64,000 bases of DNA from Humulus lupulus (lineage: Eukaryota > Streptophyta > Magnoliopsida > Rosales > Cannabaceae). Under the pieces are notes generated by a model that was not told the origin of the DNA, searched no databases, and saw only the letters and a list, made by a program, of their open reading frames with translations. The position numbers were made by a program, and so were the translations under genes. Below are positions 11,128-21,419 of the stretch, piece after piece; the stretch's first letter is position 1; the number at the start of each line of letters is the position of its first letter. The stretch is taken from the NCBI RefSeq assembly GCF_963169125.1, contig NC_084794.1:74001665-74065664 (forward strand), given 5' to 3'.

Positions 11128-11512
11128 ACCATATTTAAAATATCTTGAGTTCTTGTTCTTGTGACATTCGTGTTACGTGTGAATTTATAGAACCATGTTT
11201 AAAATATCTTGAGTTCTTGTTCTCGTGACATTCGTGTTACGTATGAATTTATAGAATTGTGTTTAAAATATTTTGAGTTCTTGCTCTCATGACATTCTTG
11301 TTACGTTTGAATTTATAGAACCATGTTTAAAATATCTTGAGTTCTTGTTCTCGTGACATTCTTGTTACGTTTGAATTTATAGAACCCTATTTAAAATAAT
11401 ATGAGTTCTTGTTCTCATGGCATAAGTGTTACGTCGAATTTACAAAACCAAAGGTCTAAATCGGTTTGAGTGCTTGTTCTCGTGACATTCTAGGTTACAG
11501 TGAATTCACAGA
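11128..11512 (+). repeat. 64-bp tandem repeat, about six copies
   Basis: About six head-to-tail copies of a 64-bp unit, each with a core close to TTTAAAATATCTTGAG followed by GACATTCNTGTTACG. Copies 1-4 are close; copies 5 and 6 are more diverged. It sits between pol and the antisense gene of Tat element 1. Tandem repeats in the 3' UTR of Ogre/Tat elements are known and are thought to seed satellite DNA. Confidence 0.9.
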
Positions 11513-11715
11513 ACCAAACCAAACAAAAAGCAAGGCAAGATACATAATTCTTAAATGGGTAGATAGTTACAACTACGCTTGGGGGCTTGAGCAACGGTTT
11601 GTCTATACCTCAAAAAACTTATGGCACGCAGGCCAAAATGCAAAAACTACAAGTGGTCTTCGGGAACCTCCACCACCAATTCAATGATTGGATCATCACT
11701 GGGGACACCCCCTGC

Positions 11716-12371
11716 CTAGACCATCTCGGCAGCGGGGGTCACCTCGGTAGATTGAGTGGCCTTGGTAGATGGGGTCACTTCGACCGTTGGGGCCACTCGG
11801 GTTGCCTCGGTAGCTTGGGTAGCTCGGAGGTGCTCGTTGAAGAGGAGTTTGTACTTCTTGGGCTCCCTGGTGAAATCCAAGCTCATGTCCTGATTGTGGT
11901 ACCAGGCCACATAAAAAGCGTCCTCGGCAATAGACTTGGTCTCCTGTTTAAGCTACTCCACTTGGCACCTAGCAGACCTGTACATCTCCAGGGCTTGGAG
12001 GGTCTTTCTATCAGCTAGCTTAGCCAGACCAATAGCCTCCCTAGCTTGCCCTTGGATATGGGAATTCTCTAAGGAAACTCGAGCGATCTCAGCAATGGCT
12101 TTCTTGGTTTCCTCCTGGGCTCGGTGCATGCCATCCACAACCGCCTACTTTTCTCTTTCCGCCCACTGCAAATCCTCGAAGATTTTCTTGAGAGCCTCCT
12201 CGAGCTCCCAAGAGAATGTTTGCTTAGCCTCGAGGGCAGTGTTGGCTCGAGCAAGCTCCTCCCGAAAGCCCTTTATCTTCTCCTTAAGAGAGGCGACCTT
12301 GTCCTGTGACCTCTGGAGTTCGTACGATTTCTCCATCATAATATCTCCTAAGCATTGGTATGTAAGGCAGA
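11716..12371 (-). pseudogene. Antisense gene exon 5, coiled coil and C-terminus (Tat 1)
   Basis: After a TTTTATTGCAG acceptor. One frame with two nonsense codons reads a long heptad-like coiled coil (QDKVASLKEKIKGFREELAR) and then the C-terminal motif FYVAWYHNQDMSLDF followed by a Thr/Val/Glu-rich tail, stop at 11718-11716. The Tat 2 copy has YMMWSLNPEMDTTFL at the same place. Confidence 0.75.
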
Positions 12372-12446
12372 CTGCAATAAAACAAATGTGTTAGCTTGAT
12401 ATTAGTTGGTTAAATCGAATCTAGGAACGGGGGTGATTTAAGTTAC

Positions 12447-13097
12447 CTGGACTGAGGCGTACCGGCATGAGGCCACGAGAAAGGTCTCATTACTATTGCC
12501 AAGTTGAGAGAATCTTCGGGCAGTCAACTCGCACATAGTGGAGCTAATCCCTTAGAGGAGTTCGGTAGCAAGGGGAGGAACTATGTCCCCTAACTTGGAG
12601 AAGAGCAGGGTCTCCAGCTCAGCTCGTCCGATTGGAGGGACGATGGGCCTCTCTCGAGGTGGTTTGAGTTGTCGGAGGGCCTTGACTGTCACATGCAAGG
12701 CTTTGTTGCCTTCTTCCAGCCTTGCTTCAAAGTATTGAAGCATCCTGTTATATTGCTCCAGTAGATCCCCCTCGTACCTCTCAGGTATACCAGGAGACGT
12801 ACTCGGGGCAGCATCGCCTCCTTTTCCAAGTCGGGGACTGATTCTCGTTCGGGCTCCAAGATCTCCTCTAGTCTTGTCTCTTGTATCGCCTCGTTCGACC
12901 CGGGCGAAGAAGGGATCTCCACCACAGGGGGCTCGGCAACCGGAAGGGATTCCCCAGGAGGTGTGGAGACTCTCTGCCTCTTGGCTGGGGGAGAAGGATC
13001 GGGTTTTTCCCGAGGGCCTGACCCCTCTCCTGCCGAAGAGCTGGGGGGCGCTCCCAACCTTAAGGTAGACCGAGCAAATTCTGCCAATCCATATGAG
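12447..13097 (-). pseudogene. Antisense gene exon 4, linker (Tat 1)
   Basis: After a TTGCTGTTGCAG acceptor. Pro/Ser-rich with a basic PAKRQRV patch that looks like a nuclear localisation signal, then an acidic helical part (RYEGDLLEQYNRMLQYFEAR). A frameshift lies near 12790-12810. Ends at CAG|GTAACT. Confidence 0.65.
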
Positions 13098-13169
13098 CTG
13101 CAACAGCAAGGAAAACGATTAGCATGCATACTATACAAGGACAATACAACAAAATAAGCCACTCGAAGG

Positions 13170-13862
13170 CTCACAATGAACTGAGCCTTGGTGCAGGCAA
13201 TGAGGGTGTGCTATCTTATTCTTTTCATCGCAACTAATATTGGTGCCATATTGGCAAAACCAACTCGAGGTCAAGGATGGCACTCGGTCTAAGGGTACAA
13301 ACCCACGAGAGGTAGGTTTCTTCCTAGGGTGATTGAGATATACATCTACAAGATCTATGTAGTCTTGGAATTCTTCCCTAGTCCAATGCCGATGTGAGAT
13401 TTGACCACAACGGAGAAGGGCTGGAGAAGCCCAGACATGGTCGGGGCTTATCCTTTCACTCAGTCGGGCAGTAGACGATAGAACGAGAGGTGAGTTACCT
13501 GATTCTAGGTGGTAAGCTTCCATCCCTGCTTGAAATTCTACCTCGAGCTCCTGATCTTCTTCGGCCTATCGCGCCTCCTCAATGGCTCGAGCGTTCACCA
13601 ACCTCTCATCCGCCAACCGCCTGTGGAATGCCTTCCTAGCCAGCTCCTCTATATAGTTGATATGGCGAGACACTAGCTCCCAAGACTTTTTGGATTGGCA
13701 ATATTTGGTTAGCTCCAGTTTGCTTATTTGCTACTCAGCACTAAGGAGCCCTGACTTAATAAGATTCGACTTTGTCACCAAGACACTAAGGTCCAAGTCT
13801 TGGTCAGGAAGAGCCTTCATCGCCTGGAGATGATCCTCGAAGAGATGAACAGCGGAAAGGAC
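13170..13862 (-). pseudogene. Antisense gene exon 3 (Tat 1)
   Basis: Follows a TTTTGAATAG acceptor after an 81-bp intron. Reads VLSAVHLFEDHLQAMKALPD, then a helical Glu/Arg-rich stretch and EEFQDYIDLVDVYLNHPR. Two in-frame stops. The 3' border (near 13170) is my guess from a weak GTGAGC donor. Confidence 0.6.
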
Positions 13863-13943
13863 CTATTCAAAAGGAAATTGTTAAATTTCAAAAACAAAAG
13901 CCCTAGTGAGGCAAAGAATAACTATGTTCAGAAGGATACTCAC

Positions 13944-14741
13944 CTAGTTGGGAAAAATCGAGGATTAAGGGCGGGTTGCGATGGGTCGGGAAGCCGTCTA
14001 TGAAGAAGAATGCATCCTTTTAATCTCAAGCATGATTCTCGTTGTGGTGGGGAGCCTTGTAATTGAGCGATGAAGCAGGGTACTTCACCAGAGAGTAGTA
14101 TCCATCCCGCTTGGACCCCTTCTTTCGAGGGGTGGTTTTGAAACTGTAGAAATACAGGATCTCTGCTGGTGAAGGCTCCGACCATTTCTGTCTCTAGAAC
14201 AAAACGTACATCCTCGCGAGTACTCTATAGCCGTTGGGGGAAAGCTAGAAGAGGGCTATCCCCACGTACTTCAGAAAGTTAACGAAGTACCACTTGAGGG
14301 GTAAGGTAGCCCCTGCTATCAGGTGGGCCTGGCTCCAAGTACCCAGGCCATAGACACTGCGTGTGCTCGCTCGGACTCTCGGCAAAGGTAGATGAGGCAT
14401 TTGTCTCCAACTGAATAATACCTCATGATTGCCTCCAGAGCCTCGGGATGTCGGAGCAGTGTGCGATAGTCTTCTGCCTCGAATGCATCACCCTCGTATG
14501 TTTGCGATGGGTGTGGAACAAGGGCCTTGTTGACCTCCTCCATGGAGAGCCCCAAATCCTTACACGTGAGAGGCCTCACCGCCACCTGGAGGTCAGGGCA
14601 GACAGTTTGTTCCTCGTCCAGCACTCGGGCCCTCGTCCCTGCGTTGCCCTTAGAGACATCTCGCATGTGGGCCATGTCAGAGATTTCCTGGTCGAACAGG
14701 TAAAATCCATGCTCATGCAGTTGGTGGATTTCCTTAGACAT
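13944..14741 (-). pseudogene. Antisense gene exon 2, PF04195-like domain (Tat 1)
   Basis: Begins at an ATG directly after a TTTTTGTCTTAG acceptor and opens for 140 codons (MSKEIHQ... to 14319). After a break, the same coding sense continues with WYFVNFLKYVGIALF and EPSPAEILYFYSFK, closely matching the Tat element 2 copy (YFRSFLDYAGIAPF and EPTVHEILYLFCLK). It ends at CTAG|GTGAGT. Confidence 0.75.
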
Positions 14742-15113
14742 CTAAGACAAAAAGCCATGCAGTTAGCATTCTGACCGAAGGAAAAATGGCCAAAACACAA
14801 ATGACTCTAAGAATACTACTCAGAAGGAAAAGGAAAGTTTTGGGGGTACGAGGCATCCTCGACGCCTAACGACAGGCTGGGGAAGATAGACTTATCGAAA
14901 TCTGGTAATTTCCCAGATTCCGGCCACAAATCCAGAAGCGCGAAGTTGATAGAAAAATCTTGAAGGTCATTTTGAGAGAACCCAATGTCAAAATATGCCT
15001 AAAACGACTTATGAAGATGAAGAACAAACTCTAGAATCTTACATTATTGCCATTCCTAAACGTCTATAAAAAAACACCAGGCACACCGAAGAAAATGGAT
15101 TAAAGATGCTTAC

Positions 15114-15280
15114 CCGAGACAAAACGGAGGTAGGTGCTGAGGTGAGTTATCACTTTAAAGTGTTGCTTGCCATCTGACCAAAAATAAGAAGACTCACGCC
15201 AGTTGTCCAGAACTTCGGGAAGGGGTTGAAGACAAGAGAGGAGAGGGTGCGTTGAGAGGTTTTGTGATTTTCGAATGGTT
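15114..15280 (-). pseudogene. Antisense gene exon 1 (Tat 1)
   Basis: Reads LDNWRESSYFWSDGKQHF on the minus strand, then meets a GTAAGC donor. The same peptide with changes (LDDWRDSSYFWSGGKQFF) is read at 45770-45625 in Tat element 3, which supports it as coding. Confidence 0.7.
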
Positions 15281-15307
15281 GTGGTATAAGACTGAAGGTT
15301 TTCTGGC

Positions 15308-15315
15308 TTTTTATA
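15308..15315 (-). promoter_or_regulatory. TATA box of the antisense gene (Tat 1)
   Basis: Minus strand TATAAAAA within GGGTATAAAAAGCC, about 30-40 bp upstream of the start of recognisable exon 1 leader. Matching boxes lie at 45861-45867 and 28673-28682 in the other two Tat elements. Confidence 0.55.
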
Positions 15316-15640
15316 CCCAGTAAAACTTATCAGAGAAGCATCGTCCCCACAACCGTTAAATGAGTAGATTCATGAAAGTCATATGAAGATCAGGGCTCAA
15401 AGGCATGGATCACAATTATTGTTTTGTTTGGAATAAGACACCTCAGGCACAGAGTAGACGTTAGGGATATCGAGGTGACCCCTAATTAAATGCACGGACT
15501 GATGGGCCCAACAATGGGGTATTGACACGTGGTTATGCTTTTCAGAGTGACATCAGCGGAAGTCCAAACGTTTACTGTCCGAGGACTCTTCGAAATCTTC
15601 CTTAGATTGAAGTCTCTACTGCCCGAGGACAAGTAGAGAT

Positions 15641-15652
15641 TTGGGGGGAAAA
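15641..15652 (+). other. Polypurine tract of Tat element 1
   Basis: TTGGGGGGAAAA directly before an LTR start (TGTTGTCC). Confidence 0.75.
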
Positions 15653-16956
15653 TGTTGTCCATATTTTTTCATCACCAACACGTGGCAACCCCGGATGTCT
15701 GGATATGATGTTCGTAGACATCCTCGGGAATGTTATACCATTTCCATGAGATGGAAGAGCCAAACAAGTGCACATGCATTTGTTGTTATCTAGGAAATAA
15801 GTGGGTTTGTCTTCAAAATCAAAGAAGAAATCGACCCTAGAGTAGAAGGGAAAGATATCATGTCACCAGGTCTATAAATAGCCTGAGGAATTTCATTTGT
15901 ACTGAGGAAAAAATTCTACTGAGAATACTCTGTGTTGTCCATATTTTTTCACCACCGACATGTGGTAGCCCCCAATGCTTGGATAGGATGCTCATAGACA
16001 TCCTTGGGGCATGTTACTGCTTGAGGCCAATAGTCTGAACAAGGGTCTTCCTAGATGAGGCCTTATCCTTGAAGGGGACCATACGTGCTTTGGTGGGTTA
16101 TCCCCCCAATGCTTGGGATCGGAGATGAAAGTTCTCTAGCTCGGATAGTTAAGGCGAGGATTTTCATCTCTCGGTCGCCTCCCAGGTCCAAGGTCTTAGT
16201 TCTCAGACCTAGGACAAGGAGCGACGTGTCAGTAGGAATGGGTTTTCATAGTCAAAAGATTTTCTGTCTACTTTTGTGGGTGATTCGTCAACAGGTTTGC
16301 CTAGGTATGACTCGACAATTCGCAAGCCCACTACACTGCCTGACATAGAAATGTGCAGCATGCCCTAACATTCCCAGGGGCATGTTCCCGTAAAGTGGTT
16401 ACCTTTCTGCTGTGGGCCCTGCAAATCCCACATTGGGCCAAAGCCTCTGTTCATTGCAACCCAATGCATTGAAGTGTATTAATCCCTCAATTATGGGAGG
16501 AATGTGCATTAGTTGTGTATGACTGACATTAATGACCCCAGCCACTATAAATAGGGCTGGAAGTCTCATTGTAAGGGGATCAGTTTTTAATGGAGAAATA
16601 CTGATACTCAGAGCAATCTAAACGCTGCCTGAGAAGATACTGTAAAAGCTTACAACTACCGACAAGCAATCTCTTTAATAAAAAAGACTCGAGGACTAGG
16701 GTTCTTTTATAACATGAACTACGTAAAAATATGTGTTCATATAGCTATTTCTTCAACATCTTTTATATACGTTGAAGGTCAAAAAAGGCAGTCAACACTC
16801 CGCCAAATTGCTTTATGAAAAAACTTTGAGAGAATATTAAGAAAAATAATATTGACTCGTGGACTATGCAAATTTTAACTGTTGAATCATGTAAAAAGCT
16901 TGTGATTTCTTGTGCTTTTTTCTGTAACATTGTTTAGTGCTCTTCATAATTAAGTT
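15653..16956 (+). repeat. LTR of Tat element 1, interrupted, with mosaic sequence
   Basis: Starts TGTTGTCC after the polypurine tract; TATA box TATAAATA at 15873-15880. Interrupted by a solo LTR at 15933-16797. The first ~80 bp match that solo LTR, whereas the last ~220 bp (from TATAAATAG on) match the end of the Tat 2 LTR (29449-29538 plus 40694-40806). The exact 3' end is unclear: after GTTGAC near 16955 the sequence passes straight into Tat 2 pol. Confidence 0.7.
15933..16797 (+). repeat. Solo Tat-type LTR (865 bp)
   Basis: TGTTG...CAACA ends, flanked by CTCTG (15928-15932) and CTCCG (16798-16802), a target duplication with one change. TATA box TATAAATAG at 16546-16554. Same LTR family as 48585-51238: both share the GACTCG-GGACTAGGG-TCTTTTATA block and the GGCAGTCAACA end. 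No internal region, so it is a solo LTR left by recombination. Confidence 0.85.
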
Positions 16957-19900
16957 GACAAAAATAGAGGAGCTCGAGGATACAGATCTCGATGAAAAGG
17001 ATACCACTAAGGTGGTAAAAATAGGGAAGAACCTCCCCAAGGATGCAAGATAGCAATTAATTTGCTTCCTGAGGGAAAATCAAGATGAGTTTGCATGGTC
17101 ACACTTAGACATGGTTGAGATCAGCCCAAACATTATAAGCCATGCACTAAACATAGACAAAAGCTTCCCTCTGAAGCAACAAAAAAGAAGGCTTCTGGAC
17201 GATGATAGAAAGAAAGCCCTGAAAGATTGAAGGCAAATCGGTTTATCCGAGATGCTTTCTACCCTGATTGGATAGCCAATCTTGTGCTAGTTATGAAGCC
17301 CAATGGCAAGTGGCAAACTTGCATTGATTATTCAAATCTCAATAAGGCATGTCCAAAGAATTGTTTTCCCTTGCCTTGAATCGTTCAGCTCGTAGATGCC
17401 ACTGCAGGTCATGGCATCATGTCATTCATGGATGCGTACTCTGGATATAACCAGATAGCCATGCGTGCACCTGACCAAGAACATACGAGTTTCATGACTG
17501 ATAAAGGCTTGTATTGCTACAATGTAATGCCTTTCAGGCTCAAGAATGCAACAACCACATACTAAAGATTGGTGAATAGGATGTTTGCTAAACAAATAGG
17601 GAATAACATGGATGTTTATATGGACGATATGCTAGTCAAATCCAAGCATAACTGTAACCATGTGGACGACCTCATTGAATGCTTCTTTGTGCTACAGAAG
17701 TACAACATGAGACTTAACCTGTATAAATGCTCATTTGGAGTATCCTTGGGAAAGTTTCTCGGATTCAAAGTTAATACTCAGGGCATAGAGGCAAATCCCG
17801 ATAAGATTAAGGCGTTAATCGATATGCCCTCGCCTAAAAAACATAAAGATTTCCAAAGCCTAACTGGACGAATGGCGACCTTAAGTAGGTTCATCTCGAA
17901 ATTTACAGATTGGTGCCTCCCATTCTTTAACAATTTGAGAGGGGGAAATAAATTTGAATGGTCGGATGAGTGTGAACTCGCATTTCTAAACCTTAAGAAG
18001 CACCTCGCTGAGCCACCAATCTTATCCAAGCCAATCACAGGGGAAGTCTTGTACTTATACCTCGCCACAACCGAGCATGCCATCAATGCAGTACTTGTTC
18101 AGGAGGATAAGAAAGTGCAAAAACTTGTTTACTATGTTAGTAAAAGGTTACTGGGGGCAGAGTCGAGATATCTGTTAATGGAAAAGCTGGCTTTGTGCCT
18201 GATACATGCATCTCGAAAGCTTTGACCCTATTTCCAAGTGCATCCTATACGTGTATTAATTGATCAACCATTAAGGCAAGTATTATCCAAGCCTGAGGCC
18301 TCCGACAGATTGTTAAAATGGGTTGTTGAACTCGGGCAGTTCGAGATCACCTATCATCCAAGGTCAATGATCAAGGGGTAGTCCTTAGAAAATTTTATAC
18401 TTGAATGTACGGGAATAACCAACGAGGAAGTCATAACCCCAGCTCACGAGCTGTGGAGACTTTACGTAGATGGGTCTTCTAACAAAAACGGGTCGGGGGC
18501 AGGAATCATTTTGATCACTCCGATGGGAAACGCTTTCACTCATCTTTATGGTTTGACTTCGAAGCGTCAAATAACAAGGCTAAGTATGAAGCACTATTAG
18601 TAGGACTCCAAATAGCTTCCGAGCTCAAGGCGAAGGCCATTCACTGCTATAGTGATTCCCAATTAGTCGTTAACCATGTTTTAGGATAATATCAGGCTCG
18701 TGGCATTAAAATGGCAACCTGTTTGGAGAAAGTTAAAGTAGTGTTCGGGGAATTCGAGTTCTATGCCATAGAACAAGTTCCACGGGAGAAAAACTCAAAT
18801 GCAGACGCCCTGGCTAGGCTCACCACAACCAAAGAGGCTGACACACTCAACATGGTGTTGATCAAATTCCTACCGGTCCTGAATATAAACAAGCCCGAGG
18901 AAGAAGATGTTAACATGATTGACTCACAACCTACCTGGATGACCCTCATAATTGACTACCTCAAAACCAGAAATCTCCCAGCAGACTGGAACGAGGCTAG
19001 GAAACTTATGTACAAAATACCAAGATACACCATCTTGGAAGGGGTGTTGTACAGAAGAGGGTATTCCATGCCACTACTAAGGTGTGTAACTTCACCCGAA
19101 GCAAGAATTTTTTTAGAAGAAATCCATGAAGGATTTTACGGAGACCACACTGGGGGGCATAGTCTATCGAGAAAGGTGGTTAGGCAAAGATACTTCTGAC
19201 CTACAGTTAAAGCAGACTCGTTCGAATACGTCAAGCATTGTGACAAGTGTTAACGGTTGGCTTCGATACCACGAGCTCCCCCAATCAAGCTCACCACGGT
19301 GAGCTCCCCATGGCCATTCGTGGTATGGGGAATCGACCTCATAGGTTCCTTGCCAACTGGAAAATGAGGATTAAAATATGTTGTAGTCGCTGTTGATTGT
19401 TTTACAAAGTGGACAGAAGCTGAACCTCTAGCTACTATCAGCTCAAAAAAGTTTATGGATTTCATAGTGAAGAATATAATCCGTAGATACGGGATGCCTA
19501 GAAAGATCGTATAAGATAATGTGACCCGATTCGACAACGATCTGTTCACACATTTCTATGAAAAGAATGGAATAATTAAATGTTTTTCCTCTGTGGCCCA
19601 TCCACAGGAAAATGGTTAGGTCGAAGAAGTAAATAAAATTCTAAAGAGTTCTATCAAGAAAAGGTTAAAAGAAGCTAAAGGAAGATGGCTAGAGGAACTA
19701 CCACAAGTCCTATGGGCATACAGAACGACAACACGGACCTCTACGGGATATACCCTCTTCTCCCTGGCTTATGGTTGCGAGGCGATGTTGCCTATTGAGG
19801 TCGAAATTCCAACAAAAAGGCACACAACATACGATCATACCTCAAATCAATCCCACCTCGAAGAAACTCTAGACCAAATTGAAGAAAAACGAGACGAAGC

Positions 19901-20171
19901 CCAACTAAGGAATGCTACATACCAGCAAAGGGCTACAAGATCCTTCAATATGAGGGTTTGAGATAGAAAATTTGGATTGGGAGATTTGGTCCTTAGAAGT
20001 GTGTTTTTGGCCACACGAGACCCCTCTACGGGTGTGCTCGAGCCTAATTGGGAAGGACCATATCACATTAAGTCCATCATTCGACCTGGTGTTTATAAAC
20101 TAGCGAGATTTAATGGAGATTTGGTCCCGCGAGCTTGGAATGGTGAACATGTACGACCTTATTATCAATAA
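16957..20171 (+). pseudogene. Tat-type Ty3/gypsy pol (element 2)
   Basis: Starts inside the protease-RT linker (EELEDTDLDEKD) directly after the LTR, with no PBS, gag or protease. RT motifs: YPDWIANLVLVMKPNGKW near 17262 and active site Y-M-D-D at 17617-17628, in a 218-codon open stretch (17569-18225) that runs into the connection domain. RNase H LYVDGSSNKNG near 18460; integrase HHCC near 19130-19260 and core near 19320-19620, with the acidic positions present but stops beside the second and third. The C-terminal domain (VFLATRDPSTGVLEPNWEGP) ends at a proper stop, 20169-20171. Many single-base stops (17050, 17229, 17380, 18223 among others). Confidence 0.9.
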
Positions 20172-20330
20172 TGTAGGAACGATGTTTATTCATTTTAACC
20201 CAGCTTGTATTTAATTTTTTCTTTTCATCAATAAAGCACTGAATTTTATTCAAATTTTGTATTTTTATTGTTATACTTTTTGTAAGCTCTCAAAATTAAA
20301 TAACCTAAGATCACAATCATAGGATATTAA
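20172..20330 (+). other. Start of Tat 2 3' UTR
   Basis: AT-rich, no gene. Ends with ATTAA, the left copy of the target duplication of the next solo LTR. Confidence 0.5.
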
Positions 20331-20490
20331 TGTAATATCCCAAATTTCCTAATGTGGCTTAATGCTTGGATTAGGGGGCCAGGAGGGCCATAATTGATTT
20401 ATTATGCAATTACGTGATTAAATGCATGATTATATGATGATAATTGCATATATGTAGATTTATGTGCATGTTGGTGATTTATGGATAAGA

Positions 20491-20506
20491 CCACATTATA
20501 ATGTGG
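20491..20506 (+). promoter_or_regulatory. Conserved 16-bp palindrome in Tekay-like LTR
   Basis: CCACATTATAATGTGG, a perfect palindrome. Related sequence lies at the same LTR position at 29777-29792, 36267-36282, 39701-39716, 47997-48012, 49000-49015, 58835-58850 and 61299-61312. Confidence 0.6.
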
Positions 20507-21310
20507 ATATGTTCGATCTATTCGGCATGAGATGATCCTAGAACGCAAGTTAGCGGTTTGTTCATAACGGGATTAGTTTCCAGGCTCGGGGTAAGTCTGG
20601 GGGTAATTTGATGCTTAGTACATTACCGAGAATGAATGGGTAATGGGATATGATTTAATTATTATTTGAGAATATTGGGAATAACAGGAATTGGAGAACG
20701 TTAATTACGATTAGCGGGATAAGCGAGAAATTACTATTTTTCCCTTGGGTGGCTGTTTAGGAGTTAATTGGGCTTAGGGGCATTTTGTCTTTTGACCAAG
20801 GGTTATATTTTAAACTAGATGGCTATAGAAGGAATTATACAGCAAAATAGAGACTCTTTTCCTATCTCTCTCGGTCATCTCTTCTTCTTCTTCTTGGGTT
20901 GAATTTTGAAGTGGGCTTGAGGATCAAAGCTTGGGAATCAAAGCTGGAGGTTTTAGGTTAGTGATCAACCATTGAAGGGGATTCAAACCTGTGTTTAAGG
21001 TAAGATTCCAGCCATAGTTTCTGGTTTTTGCTCTATTTTAAGGATAGTTTAAGGTTTGAGAGTTCTGATTTTGGAAATGGTTATTTGGTGTGGTTTTAAG
21101 TGTTATAAGGCTTAGGTTTTGTTGGTTGAATGATGGATATGTTGTGGTAATGTTAGCTGTGATTTTGGGATTTAATTGATGAAGATTTGGGCTGGTTTCA
21201 ATTGAGAAAATGGACAGGGGAGCTAGGTTTGTAGGGTCAAGTTGTGACCGAGTTCATGTAAGTCGCGACTTTGACCCAAGCCAGAGCCTCCCCTGGGCTT
21301 TGTTTAGCAG

Positions 21311-21419
21311 GCGCGCCGCGACCCACTACGCCAAGTCACGACCCGCCCTTGGTAACCCAGACAGATGCTCTTTGTCTTGGGGGTGTGCCGCAACTCACTA
21401 GGCCAGGTCGCGGTCCGCC
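21311..21419 (+). repeat. Paired GC-rich units in LTR F
   Basis: Two related ~37-bp units (21311-21347 and 21383-21419) whose GCCGC cores are exactly 72 bp apart. Each has two GC-rich words around a short spacer. The same arrangement with different sequence occurs in the other Tekay-like LTRs. Confidence 0.65.

Larger units (their letters stand above)
11716..15300 (-). pseudogene. Antisense spliced extra gene of Tat element 1
   Basis: Between pol and the 3' LTR, opposite to pol. A multi-exon gene can be traced through splice-like borders: exon 1 about 15280-15114 (donor at 15113-15108), exon 2 14741-13944 (donor at 13943-13938), exon 3 13862 to about 13170, exon 4 13097-12447 (donor CAG|GTAACT), exon 5 12371-11716. 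The content is ordered like a plant retroelement accessory protein: a domain resembling the 'putative gypsy type transposon' family (PF04195-like, my recognition) in exon 2, a Pro/Ser-rich linker with a PPAKRQRV basic patch in exon 4, and a coiled coil in exon 5. Stops are scattered through it (in exon 2 near 14250, in exon 5 near 12144 and 11950), so this copy is dead. Extra antisense ORFs are known in the Ogre/Tat lineage, but their function is unknown. Confidence 0.8.

Noticed and set aside
12124..14774. Several plus-strand frames of 60-150 codons
   Set aside because: Opposite the antisense gene, which has splice borders and a homologue in Tat 2; the plus frames have neither.
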